Shown here: in pieces, positions 17,555 to 25,664 of the stretch | How the letters are laid out: each line of letters starts with the position of its first letter | Numbering within the stretch: the first letter of the stretch is position 1 | Assembly: GCF_004000925.1 (NCBI RefSeq) | Contig: NZ_BIME01000009.1 | Span: 62,001-126,000, forward strand | DNA length: 64,000 nt | Direction: 5' to 3' | Source of the DNA: Paenibacillus illinoisensis NBRC 15959 | GTDB taxonomy: Bacteria; Bacillota; Bacilli; Paenibacillales; Paenibacillaceae | Made by a program: the position numbers and the translations under genes | The notes under the pieces: generated by a model | What the model was told of the DNA's origin: nothing | Seen by the model: the letters and a program-made list of their open reading frames with translations, nothing else | Database searches by the model: none

Positions 17555-17827
17555 ATGAGCGGACAATTGCTGGTGGAACTGAATGACCTTCGAATTGCGG
17601 AGAAGGAGCTTACACGGCTGCTGGCCCGCCTGCAGGCAGATGAGCAGGAAGCCAGAGCCCTGTATGCACGGCTGAATGACTGGAAGGGTCAGTCGGCTGA
17701 CTACACCAGGCAGCAGATTGAAGGATTCTTCGCCGGGCTGTCCAGTCGAATCCATTCAATTGAACAGCAGAAGCGGAGCTTGCTGCAATATATTGAGATC
17801 ATGATTCAGACGGATCAGGAGCGCTAA
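17555..17827 (+). CDS. WXG100-like helical partner protein (TlaA-like)
   Basis: Highly helical 90-residue protein without Cys, signal peptide or membrane segment. Two amphipathic helices (about residues 4-41 and 48-86) are joined by a turn holding W43-K44-G45, a true WXG motif at the usual mid position. Size and layout are those of EsxA/EsxB or of small LXG/TslA partner proteins. It starts 56 bp after the lipase gene behind GGGGAGGGG. It most likely forms a four-helix bundle with the 94-residue C-terminal domain of the lipase and guides it to a type VII secretion system. No YxxxD/E is visible in it, which fits a partner rather than the signal-bearing subunit. Confidence 0.8.
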   Translation: MSGQLLVELNDLRIAEKELTRLLARLQADEQEARALYARLNDWKGQSADYTRQQIEGFFAGLSSRIHSIEQQKRSLLQYIEIMIQTDQER

Positions 17828-17870
17828 TCGTAAATGCTGAAACTACGGATGGGAAATCTCATCTAACAAG

Positions 17871-17901
17871 AAAGAGCCTTGGCATCTGCCAAGGCTCTTT
17901 T
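17871..17901. terminator. Bidirectional terminator after the lipase module
   Basis: Perfect 14-bp stem (AAAGAGCCTTGGCA with its complement) around a two-base loop, with a T-run on both strands. It closes the lipase module on the plus strand and the ycnJ-ycnI unit on the minus strand. Confidence 0.9.
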
Positions 17902-17934
17902 GTTACGTTTAACCGGTATTTTGAAGACTGCGTG

Positions 17935-18717
17935 TTATCTCTTTTTGCGGCGTGTTGCGAGTGCAATGCCCAGGAAGGACATAATCAATGCCAGAATCGA
18001 TACGATCAGTGTTGCCTGCTGCAGCTTCAATGTACCCGGATCTGAATCCGTATTATTCGGCTCACCTGTAACCGTGTCGTTCAATGCATCGCCGAGCGTG
18101 GTATCATCGTCAGCCTTGGTATCGTCTGCAGCATTGTTATCTCCAGCGGCTGCTTCGTCATCGCTTGCATTGCCAGTTGTACCTGCGCTGTCATGGCCAC
18201 CTGTTGCGGCTTGATTGCCTGCAGTTGCGGGATCTTCGCTAATAGCCGTAATACTGTGAGGTGTGCTGTCACTAGGTTGTCCTGTCCATTCTACGATACT
18301 GCCATCGCTATAGTATTGGAACGCGTCCCATGCTACTTCTGTTGCTGTATCCGGATTTTGTGCGACAAAGTTAAATTGCTGGAATTGTCCGGCGAGGATC
18401 CCCTCGTTATCTCCATCCACTTCCCAGGTAATCGATGTGACTTCGTTCGAGCTGTTTTTCTCCGTGGTGATTTTCCATCCAGCCAGTGGCTGATATTGCT
18501 TGAAGGCTACACCTTCCGGAACCTTCATCGTGATCTTGGTTGTTGGCAGATCCTTCTCGGAAGGGATTTTGATCGTGTACGTCTGCCATGCTCCGGTCTG
18601 TGCAGCCGCCGGGCTGACAGTAACGTGAGCACTCGCAAAGCCGGCGAACAGCATGAGCGCTGCAGCACCTGCCGCTATAGTGGATGTAAGTTTGGAAGTC
18701 CAGGATGTTCTTTTCAA
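17935..18717 (-). CDS. ycnI: YcnI family copper-associated membrane-anchored protein
   Basis: DUF1775/YcnI protein, 260 residues. A cleavable signal peptide ends ASA, leaving His as the first mature residue (HVTVSPA); in this family the N-terminal His and a nearby Trp bind Cu(II). The conserved domain runs to about residue 155 (VPEGVAFKQYQPLAGWKI, TWEVDGDNEGILAGQFQQFNFVA, DAFQYYSDGSIVEW). A low-complexity Ala/Asp/Gly/Asn linker follows, then a C-terminal transmembrane helix and RRKKR, so the domain faces outward. It is encoded 31 bp after ycnJ in the same direction, as in B. subtilis, and functions in copper acquisition or homeostasis. Confidence 0.9.
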   Translation of the reverse strand: MKRTSWTSKLTSTIAAGAAALMLFAGFASAHVTVSPAAAQTGAWQTYTIKIPSEKDLPTTKITMKVPEGVAFKQYQPLAGWKITTEKNSSNEVTSITWEVDGDNEGILAGQFQQFNFVAQNPDTATEVAWDAFQYYSDGSIVEWTGQPSDSTPHSITAISEDPATAGNQAATGGHDSAGTTGNASDDEAAAGDNNAADDTKADDDTTLGDALNDTVTGEPNNTDSDPGTLKLQQATLIVSILALIMSFLGIALATRRKKR

Positions 18718-18748
18718 AATAAATTACCCCTCTCTTTTTCTAGAAAAA

Positions 18749-20464
18749 TTATGGATTCGCTGTGTCGATCTCGAACTCGGTATCCAGTGAATCGAGGGAT
18801 CGAGTCAACAGGTGAACCTTGATGCTCCATCGTCCAGGCATGGAGATGTATTCTTCCGCTTGGTACACGCCTGTATCATTTTTTGGAATGGTGATTTCAT
18901 AAATTCCCATATCCATATCCAGGTGGGTCAGCGTTAAGGTGATCTGCTCCAGATCATTTACTACGCTGCCGTCAGGTGCTTTTACACCAACCTCGAACTG
19001 ATTCTCACCGGTAACATTGGGGCTGACCTGAAGTGTGATCGCTGAGCCATCCTCTGTGGTTTGTACTCCCTTGAATGGACCAGCGGCTTCAGGCTGGCCG
19101 GGGGACAGATGGGTGAGTACAGCAGCCAGAGCCAGCACAACGGCACCTATAGCGAGCTCTGCTTTAAGACTGCCTGCCAGTCGGTTACCCTTGCCCTGTC
19201 TGGCCGTTCGGGCATGACGCCATGCGAATGCGATCATCACCAGCAGCAAAACGATCTTCGCGAGCAGCACGTAACCATAAGTGGTGGTGAATAGGGATGT
19301 CAGTACAGGTTCGGGTAAAATGACCAAACTGCTATAGATCCCTGTAGCAACCAGAGCGGCTACAGCACCAATGCCCCAAGCTGCAAAACGGCGGATAGCT
19401 CCCCAATATACCTCTCCTCGTACCTTCGGAGGAAGCTTGTCTGCCAGTGGAGGCAGACAAACCGCCATGGCCGTCAGGGCACCAATCCAGAATGCTGCTG
19501 CAATCAGGTGGACATAGTCCATGGTTATGGCAAGTCCACGCTGCTCGGCTGCGGCAGGATGACCTGTCATAGCATGCGTGAGCAGCCATCCCAGTACAAG
19601 TACCAGTGAACCGTAAGATGACCAGATGCGGATTTTCAAAGAGCGATCCCGGTCATATCCTGACAGAATTGTGACTGCAAGCAGCATCAGAATGAGCATT
19701 TGTGCCATCCAAATGAGGCCAAACGACGTTAGCTTCAAGGCACTGCCCATCAGTGCCCAGCTGAATTCATGGATAGCTACCCCTGACTCGTAAATCGTAT
19801 TCAGCGGCAAACTGATGATTGCGGCTACAGAAGCTGCCGCATAGCTGATCCATAACAGCTTATAGCTGCCTGGCACCTCCATGGGCTCTCTTGCCATGGA
19901 TGACGGAGCAATCCGGAAGAGCAGGAAGGCGAGCGTGCCCAGGATGACAGACAATGCAAGATATTGAATCCAATCGGTCAGCGACAGTATCCATTTGATT
20001 GGACCGCCCGTTTGACCAGTTCCTGAGGTCAGATCCGCCAGACCCGCAGGGGCACCTGACGGTTCCCCGATATGGAATACATAGGCTCCCTGAATGGGAT
20101 GGCCATCAGCCGACACGGCTTTCCAGCTGACGGCATATGTACCGTTGCCAAGTCCGCTGCGCAGCCCCGTTTCAAGCACGTGAGGACGCTCGGCGTCTAT
20201 CTGCACGTTGCCGTCATCCGCTTGTGTACCGTCAGGTGCGGTAATTTTAATAGCATAGAAGGCCGTTTGCAGCGATTCATTGAATTCCAGTGTCAAGCGC
20301 TCTGGAGCAGTGGCTACCAGCTCGTCCTCCCCTGGCGAGGCCTGAACAATATAAGCATGGGCTGAAGCCCATTGCGGCATAACCAGACAACACATGAGCA
20401 GCAGGGAAAGCATTACGGCCCAGTGCCGTTTATCCCATCTCATCGTAAAACGTCCTAAACTCAA
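18749..20464 (-). CDS. ycnJ: Copper transport protein YcnJ (CopC-CopD fusion)
   Basis: Fusion of 571 residues. The N-terminal signal peptide ends ASA, followed by the CopC domain starting HAYIVQASPGEDE, with the second copper-ligand region GTYAVSWKAVSADGHPIQGAYVFHIG. The middle is a CopD-type membrane domain of about eight helices (LAITMDYVHLIAAAFWIGAL includes the conserved His). A C-terminal extracellular YtkA-like domain follows (LTHLDMDMGIYEITIPKND). It imports copper under limitation in B. subtilis. A TTG at 20464 with GAGGGTGA before it is used here; an ATG at 20443 with a weaker site would remove seven residues. No ycnK repressor gene is adjacent. Confidence 0.9.
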   Translation of the reverse strand: MSLGRFTMRWDKRHWAVMLSLLLMCCLVMPQWASAHAYIVQASPGEDELVATAPERLTLEFNESLQTAFYAIKITAPDGTQADDGNVQIDAERPHVLETGLRSGLGNGTYAVSWKAVSADGHPIQGAYVFHIGEPSGAPAGLADLTSGTGQTGGPIKWILSLTDWIQYLALSVILGTLAFLLFRIAPSSMAREPMEVPGSYKLLWISYAAASVAAIISLPLNTIYESGVAIHEFSWALMGSALKLTSFGLIWMAQMLILMLLAVTILSGYDRDRSLKIRIWSSYGSLVLVLGWLLTHAMTGHPAAAEQRGLAITMDYVHLIAAAFWIGALTAMAVCLPPLADKLPPKVRGEVYWGAIRRFAAWGIGAVAALVATGIYSSLVILPEPVLTSLFTTTYGYVLLAKIVLLLVMIAFAWRHARTARQGKGNRLAGSLKAELAIGAVVLALAAVLTHLSPGQPEAAGPFKGVQTTEDGSAITLQVSPNVTGENQFEVGVKAPDGSVVNDLEQITLTLTHLDMDMGIYEITIPKNDTGVYQAEEYISMPGRWSIKVHLLTRSLDSLDTEFEIDTANP

Positions 20465-20622
20465 AAAAACATCACCCTCAGGTTATAGAATTGTAGTTAT
20501 TCTTCGGATGCCGATAACAATCTATACCATTATAACTTTGTCCAAAATAACGGCGTATGACTACATCGGGCTATAAAAAAACGATTATATTCCAAGAATT
20601 GTGACAAAAACATGAATGCTAG

Positions 20623-21279
20623 CTACTTGCGCAGTTTTCGTCCGGCAAGGCCGCTTTCAAGTGCGTAGCGGGTCAGTTGAACACGGTTTTCGAGCTGCAG
20701 CTTCTGCAAAATATTTTTGAGATGATTCTTCACCGTTTGATCGGAAATGCCGAGCTGGTCTGCTATTTCGCGGTTCGTATACCCGGCGGATACCCACTGC
20801 AGAATCTCGAGCTCCCGTGTGGTAAGCGGGTTGTCCGGCACATCTTCACTTCGGGGCGCAGGGAACTCCTGCAAAATCCGGTACGCCAGCTCCTTGCTGA
20901 GCGGTGCATCGTCCGATACGATCGCTCGCAGATATTCCAGCCAGGTGGAGGGGGCCAGGTTTTTGAGCAAGTAACCCTGGGCACCCTGTTTCAGTGCTTC
21001 GAACAGATACGTTACATCGTCGGAGACCGTCACCATAACGATGATCACGTAAGGATAGCGGAGCTTGATCAGCCGGGTGGCTTCGAGACCATCCATATCA
21101 GGCATCTGTACGTCCATCAGAATAAGATCTGGCATCCACTGTTCGGTAAGTTCCAGTGCTTCCTGTCCATTTGATGCCGTACCAATGACTTCAAATAGGC
21201 TGTCTTCCGATAAAATACTGCATATCGCTTCGCGTGCATGGGCGTGGTCATCCACAATCAGTACACGTACATGTTCCAT
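20623..21279 (-). CDS. NarL/LuxR-type response regulator
   Basis: Two-component regulator, 218 residues. The receiver domain has acidic residues in VDDHAHARE, phospho-accepting Asp in LILMDVQMPDMDG, and Lys in GAQGYLLKNLAP. The C-terminal GerE HTH reads LTTRELEILQWVSAGYTNREIADQLGISDQTVKNHLKNILQKL. The ATG lies one base after the stop codon of the kinase gene, with AAGGGGGAT inside the end of the kinase frame, so translation is coupled. Target genes are unknown; the copper genes ycnJ-ycnI start about 160 bp downstream in the same direction. Confidence 0.93.
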   Translation of the reverse strand: MEHVRVLIVDDHAHAREAICSILSEDSLFEVIGTASNGQEALELTEQWMPDLILMDVQMPDMDGLEATRLIKLRYPYVIIVMVTVSDDVTYLFEALKQGAQGYLLKNLAPSTWLEYLRAIVSDDAPLSKELAYRILQEFPAPRSEDVPDNPLTTRELEILQWVSAGYTNREIADQLGISDQTVKNHLKNILQKLQLENRVQLTRYALESGLAGRKLRK

Positions 21280-21280
21280 A

Positions 21281-22111
21281 TTAAGTATCCCCCTTACCTA
21301 TCGTCATTCGTGTTAGGCCCGGTTTGGAATCCAGGGAAAAGGACCAGCCCATCTGAATGGCACGTTCCTTCGTAATCCGCAGTCCATATCGGTCCTTGAG
21401 GTGCAGTGGATCGCCGCTGACACCTACGCCGTCATCCTGAATGCGAACAGACCAGGACAGGGGATTTCCCTTTGCTTCCACCTGTACATCGGAGGCCTGA
21501 GCGTGTTTGCGTACGTTAATCAGAGCTTCCCGAATGCAGGCGAGGAGCTCAACTTGTTCTTTTGGCGTAAAGAAATGACTGTCCAGTTCCCAATGAACCT
21601 GGGCTCCAGGTATCGTTTCCTGCGTTAGGGATTCGACCTGTCCCTGAAGTGAAACTCCTGTAGGCACAGCTGTAGTGCCAGGCACATATCGCAGCTGGGC
21701 GATGGCTTGCCGGACATAGGCATTTACTTCGTGTACGGTCTTGCGGATTTCCTGAATTTCATGTTCGTGACCAGTGCCGGCCATACCACGCTCGGCTTTG
21801 TCAGTTTTGACAGACAAGAGAAAAAGGGATTGCGCGATCCCGTCATGAAGTTCGCGGGCCAGCTGGTCCCTGGCCTCAAGGGCGGCCTTGGAGGCACGTT
21901 CCTGTTCCAGCGCCGCTCTTGCGCCTTCCAGCATCTTGAACAGACGGCTCAGCAAAGTTACGCTGACAAGGTATACGATAACGGGAGTGAGCCAATTCCC
22001 AGCATCCATGGAGAGGTAGGGCATTAAAAATTGATGACGTATGTATTCCCAGAGACCAACGGTTAATGTGGGAATCAGCAGGATCATCCACTTGATTTGT
22101 TTGTAGGACAT
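21281..22111 (-). CDS. Sensor histidine kinase, DesK/NarX-like (HisKA_3)
   Basis: Membrane kinase of 276 residues. Two N-terminal transmembrane helices with almost no external loop (WMILLIPTLTVGLWEYI and WLTPVIVYLVSVTLLSRLF) suggest sensing within the membrane. A coiled coil follows (GARAALEQERASKAALEARDQ), then the HisKA_3 box RELHDGIAQSLFLLSVK with the phosphorylated His, and an HATPase domain (INVRKHAQASDV, IQDDGVGV, YGLRITKERA). It pairs with the co-translated response regulator. The stimulus is not evident. Confidence 0.92.
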   Translation of the reverse strand: MSYKQIKWMILLIPTLTVGLWEYIRHQFLMPYLSMDAGNWLTPVIVYLVSVTLLSRLFKMLEGARAALEQERASKAALEARDQLARELHDGIAQSLFLLSVKTDKAERGMAGTGHEHEIQEIRKTVHEVNAYVRQAIAQLRYVPGTTAVPTGVSLQGQVESLTQETIPGAQVHWELDSHFFTPKEQVELLACIREALINVRKHAQASDVQVEAKGNPLSWSVRIQDDGVGVSGDPLHLKDRYGLRITKERAIQMGWSFSLDSKPGLTRMTIGKGDT

Positions 22112-22398
22112 GCATCCAGAACTCCTTTAATATCGACTCTTTGTACGAATCTATGCCCCATTATAACCCAACCTGTCTCTGGCACCTAGTCTGTTGGTCT
22201 CGGAGGATGTATAGGTGGATACGGGAGTATATAGAAGGATATCTAAGAACGACATGTCGTGACAGAATGTCATGGAGTGTGAGGCTGGATGTATACGGGA
22301 GAGGGGAGCTGTGCCTGTTTTCCCTGAGGCGGAAGGTTCTTTATACTTATATAGAACGTGAATTCATGACAAACCATGTTAAGGAGTGACGCAACAAC

Positions 22399-22566
22399 AT
22401 GAATCAAGAGGTATTGGAACGTCGTAGTGAGTTGCTCAAGAAGAATATTCATCAGATGCTTCTTCAAGACAATCAGCACGGAATCAGTCGCCAGGATAAC
22501 ATGTTTTTGCAGCAGATGATCAAAGAGCTGCATCAAACTTCACATGAGCTGAGCACCACCCGTTAA
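22399..22566 (+). CDS. Small hypothetical protein, 55 aa
   Basis: Short frame with ATG preceded by AAGGAGTGA at nine bases, stop TAA, and a terminator-like hairpin about 65 bp later. The product (MNQEVLERRSELLKKNIHQM...) is soluble, Gln/Leu/His-rich and probably two helices. No Cys, signal or membrane segment. I do not recognise it. The ribosome-binding site, codon use and following terminator support a real gene. Confidence 0.6.
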   Translation: MNQEVLERRSELLKKNIHQMLLQDNQHGISRQDNMFLQQMIKELHQTSHELSTTR

Positions 22567-22629
22567 TTGGAATTGGTTCGTTAAGAGCTGTCCTGAATTC
22601 CAAGATTGACTCATTGATGAAAATGAAAA

Positions 22630-22666
22630 TGGCGCTATCCCCAATGGACCGGGGGTAGCGCTTTGG
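22630..22666. terminator. Terminator between the 55-aa gene and the GGDEF/HD-GYP gene
   Basis: Stem GGCGCTATCCCC with GGGGGTAGCGCT around a short loop. The T-tail is weak on the plus strand and better on the minus strand (TTTTCATTTTC), so it may serve both converging genes. Confidence 0.65.
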
Positions 22667-22708
22667 CATTATATAGGGATTTTGTGGACAGCTGTACGTT
22701 AGCGTGCG

Positions 22709-24541
22709 TTAGGATAACAGCTGCTGTGCTGTCTTCTTCTGAATGTAACGGATGAAAAGCTCCGCCAACTCAGGATCGAATTGGGAGCCCGCACACGCCC
22801 GCAGTTCGTTGATCGCTTCATCCACCGTTTTGGTTTTCTGATACGGTCGTTCGGTGGTCATCGCGTCGAATGAATCAATGACAGTCAGCATTCGGCACAA
22901 GCGGGGAATTTCACGGTCTCTTAAACCGTAGGGATATCCTTTGCCGTCAAACCGCTCATGATGCAATTCAATATACGGGATCAGATCGTTGAAACGTTCG
23001 TTGGTCATCACCATTTTTTTGCCCCAGGTGACATGTCCTTTAATCGTCTCCCATTCCTCTGCGGTAAGCTTTTCCTTTTTGTTCAGGATGGACCACGGAA
23101 TCTCCAGTTTACCGATATCATGAATCAAAGCACCCAGTACAAACTGCCGTTTCTCCGCATTGTCGAGTTCCAGCAGCTCACTGAGATCCAGGGCGTATTT
23201 ATATACTCTTTTGGAGTGTTTGAATGTGTCGATATCCTTGTACCTGAACAGGTTCAGCTGCTGCTCGATATCCCGCACATCCTGTACCAGGTCAATTTCA
23301 TGTTCCATGCCGTCATTGCTGCCATAACGATGGACATTGTTTTTGCCCTGTTTTTTGGCATAGTAGAGCGCCTTGTCAGCTTGGTCCACAAGCTGTGATT
23401 TATTGTACATATCTACCTGGTATCGTGCGACCCCGGCGGAGAAGGAGAGACAGCCGTGCGGAAACACCTCGACTCCTTCAAAAGGAGTATCATTCAGCTG
23501 CTTGCGCAGTTTGTTCATAAAGGTATAAGCCTCGTCCAGCTCCATGCCTGGCATGAGCAGCGTGAATTCTTCCCCGCCGTACCGAAAAGCAGTGACCTCG
23601 GTACCCTCCGTCTTGCGGTTTAGAAAATCTCCTAGCAAAGCAAGTAGACTGTCACCCTGCAAGTGACCGAAGCGATCATTATACTTTTTGAAGTCATCAA
23701 TATCGATTAGCCCCAAGGAGAGCGGGGTTCCTGCCGCACGGGCAGATGCCAGCTCATTTTCCAGCATGTTTTCGAAGTGGCTGTGGTTAAAGAGACCGGT
23801 TCGTTGATCGGTATTTGCCTTTTCTTCAATGTTCTGGTACATCAGGAACAGCTGTTTGAACGCGTGAGATAACAGAATGCTGAGACTCAAGTAGAGCAGC
23901 AAGCCCAAAATGCCATTATGAATGACCAGTATGGTGAGCACGAGCGCCAGAATCAGTGTACATAGATAGACGAGCAGCGACTCGGTCACGAACGCACGTT
24001 TCATCTGCTGCAGAGCATCTTTGGTGGAGAAATGAAAGAATAAGCCCAGCGTGATCGTATTAATGATAAAGTATGCGGCAAGTGCTGCAAAGTAAGGAAA
24101 CAGATTATACCCGTCCAGCGTTCCTGGAACACCGCCTGTCCATGTAAATATGGAAGCTGCTCCCGCAATCATAAGGCTGTAAATGCTGAAATTAACAATG
24201 TGTTTCCACCAGGCAAGCTTGCGATCCTTGATTAATAAAATGAGGGAAACGGGCAGGAGCACAGACAGGCTGAACGCACCGCCGAACATGAAGATACAGG
24301 CAAGATACACGGAAGAGTCCATGGATTGCTGATTACCCTTGGGTGGGATCTGAAAGGTGAAGTAATCCAGAATCAGCGCGGCACCCAGCATGGTATAGAC
24401 CATAACCCATTCCTCAGTGGAGAGGTGCAGATAAGACAACTTGTTCATATACAGAAAAATACCGATGCCTGCACAGCACAGCAAAACAACATACATGCTG
24501 CTTCGGTCTGCTTTATGGATAAGATTACGAATAAAGTTCAT
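22709..24541 (-). CDS. Membrane GGDEF and HD-GYP protein (c-di-GMP turnover)
   Basis: Protein of 610 residues. The N-terminal 230 residues hold about seven or eight transmembrane helices, followed by a short coiled linker (YQNIEEKANTDQRTGLFNH). The GGDEF domain keeps an active-type site, FRYGGEEFTLLMPG. The C-terminal HD-GYP domain has HDIGKLEIP, HHERFDGKGYPYGL and the HD pair needed for metal, so it should degrade c-di-GMP. Both synthesis and degradation motifs look intact. The start is the ATG at 24541 with AGGAGAA upstream; a longer frame to 24619 lacks a ribosome-binding site. Neighbouring genes upstream encode DUF5317 and a 34-residue peptide. Confidence 0.9.
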   Translation of the reverse strand: MNFIRNLIHKADRSSMYVVLLCCAGIGIFLYMNKLSYLHLSTEEWVMVYTMLGAALILDYFTFQIPPKGNQQSMDSSVYLACIFMFGGAFSLSVLLPVSLILLIKDRKLAWWKHIVNFSIYSLMIAGAASIFTWTGGVPGTLDGYNLFPYFAALAAYFIINTITLGLFFHFSTKDALQQMKRAFVTESLLVYLCTLILALVLTILVIHNGILGLLLYLSLSILLSHAFKQLFLMYQNIEEKANTDQRTGLFNHSHFENMLENELASARAAGTPLSLGLIDIDDFKKYNDRFGHLQGDSLLALLGDFLNRKTEGTEVTAFRYGGEEFTLLMPGMELDEAYTFMNKLRKQLNDTPFEGVEVFPHGCLSFSAGVARYQVDMYNKSQLVDQADKALYYAKKQGKNNVHRYGSNDGMEHEIDLVQDVRDIEQQLNLFRYKDIDTFKHSKRVYKYALDLSELLELDNAEKRQFVLGALIHDIGKLEIPWSILNKKEKLTAEEWETIKGHVTWGKKMVMTNERFNDLIPYIELHHERFDGKGYPYGLRDREIPRLCRMLTVIDSFDAMTTERPYQKTKTVDEAINELRACAGSQFDPELAELFIRYIQKKTAQQLLS

Positions 24542-24643
24542 ACAAATTCTCCTGCTTGGTTTAGTCGGCTCTTGATGTATAGAAATCGGTTCATACGATA
24601 TAGATGTATAACATAACAAGTTACCTGGTAAAAATCCAGAAAG

Positions 24644-24670
24644 AAAAAACAGGCCGCTGGCAGCCTGTTT
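24644..24670 (-). terminator. Terminator after the DUF5317/peptide unit
   Basis: Stem AAACAGGC/GCCTGTTT with a loop and a run of six T on the minus strand. It separates the DUF5317 unit from the downstream GGDEF/HD-GYP gene. Confidence 0.75.
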
Positions 24671-24691
24671 GTCTTGGTTGGCGAGTAAGTA

Positions 24692-24796
24692 CTAGCCGCC
24701 CAGCTTGTATCCCGAAGTCAACGCGACAACGACAGAAGCTACGATGATTGCATTGATAACGATGCGGGAATATTTAATGCCTTCGAATTTTTTCAT
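24692..24796 (-). CDS. 34-aa membrane peptide coupled to DUF5317 gene
   Basis: Very short gene encoding a peptide that begins MKKFEGIKYSR, has a single hydrophobic helix (IVINAIIVASVVVALTSG) and ends YKLGG. The start codon overlaps the DUF5317 stop as ATGA, and GGGAGG sits at the right distance, so translation is clearly coupled. A strong terminator follows directly. I do not recognise the family; the form is that of small regulatory or structural membrane peptides. Confidence 0.72.
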   Translation of the reverse strand: MKKFEGIKYSRIVINAIIVASVVVALTSGYKLGG

Positions 24797-25425
24797 GGAA
24801 AAGACCTCCCTTCCTTGGAGTCTGTCCTAATCTCTTCAGGCCGGATGGATGTCGCTGGCGTTGCAGCCTTGCCGGAACGATTCACCATCATGTACTGGAT
24901 AAACAGGAATATACCAATGTTCATGACCACATCGCCGATGCTGATCACCTGGGTCCGCGGATAAGGACTGGAGAGCGGGATGATATCACCCAGGAAGGAA
25001 AGGTGGGTAGATGCATCCATCATATAGTGTTTCGAGACCGCTCCACCTTCACGAAGCATATCCACATAGTAAGGTCCGAGTACAGCGGAAGCCTCCACCG
25101 AGACAGGCATGCGTCCACCATTCACCGCCATAACGATGAAATTGAGGAACACGCCAATCCAGATCAGCGTAAATCCCCGGTGATGCCGGTTCAGCCACAG
25201 AAATGCAAGGCCTGTGACGTAAACCGCCGCAAAGAGGTACCCATTAATGGATGCAACCCAATCCAGTCTTCCCTGTAAGAAAAAGATAAGGAACTGGGCA
25301 AGCAGCAACAGTGGGAATATCCACCCGCCGCGAAGTTGAAGTGTTGCAAACTGGTGGAGACCATACCGGTACCCGCCCCGGAACAGTCCAACGATCAAAC
25401 CGAGCAGAATGCCGTCATATACCAT
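24793..25425 (-). CDS. DUF5317 family membrane protein
   Basis: Integral membrane protein of 210 residues with about five or six helices and the family hallmarks: a Gly-rich GLIVGLFRGG near the N-terminus, NFIVMAVNGGRMPVS in the middle and a late helix GDVVMNIGIFLFIQYMM. Function unknown. Relatives are often found near HD-domain or GGDEF genes, as here. The gene is the first of a two-gene unit with the 34-residue peptide (ATGA overlap). Confidence 0.82.
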   Translation of the reverse strand: MVYDGILLGLIVGLFRGGYRYGLHQFATLQLRGGWIFPLLLLAQFLIFFLQGRLDWVASINGYLFAAVYVTGLAFLWLNRHHRGFTLIWIGVFLNFIVMAVNGGRMPVSVEASAVLGPYYVDMLREGGAVSKHYMMDASTHLSFLGDIIPLSSPYPRTQVISIGDVVMNIGIFLFIQYMMVNRSGKAATPATSIRPEEIRTDSKEGRSFP

Positions 25426-25555
25426 GATTAACTCCTGTCATTCAGATATGTGTCATTGCGGTTTCTTTTTGTGTACATATGTTATTCGACCTTTTACTGG
25501 TAAATCCTTCAAAGGAGAAATGATTTTGAAGAAGAATTTTGCAAAAAAATAAATG

Positions 25556-25618
25556 AAAAGCCGTCTTTACGGAACCATGGATTCAATCCATCGCACGGTT
25601 CGCGAAAAACGGCTGTTT
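25556..25618 (-). terminator. Terminator after the SLH-like protein gene
   Basis: Nested hairpin with outer arms AGCCGT/ACGGCT and an inner ATGGATT/AATCCAT pair. On the minus strand it is followed by TTTT and, after four bases, TATTTTTTT. Confidence 0.65.
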
Positions 25619-25664
25619 GTGTGACAAATTACGAGATTAATTCTAACAGGTAACGAATATTTGT

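Noticed and set aside
18193..18822. 209-codon open frame on the plus strand
   Set aside because: Antisense to ycnI, whose signal peptide and copper motif are plain.
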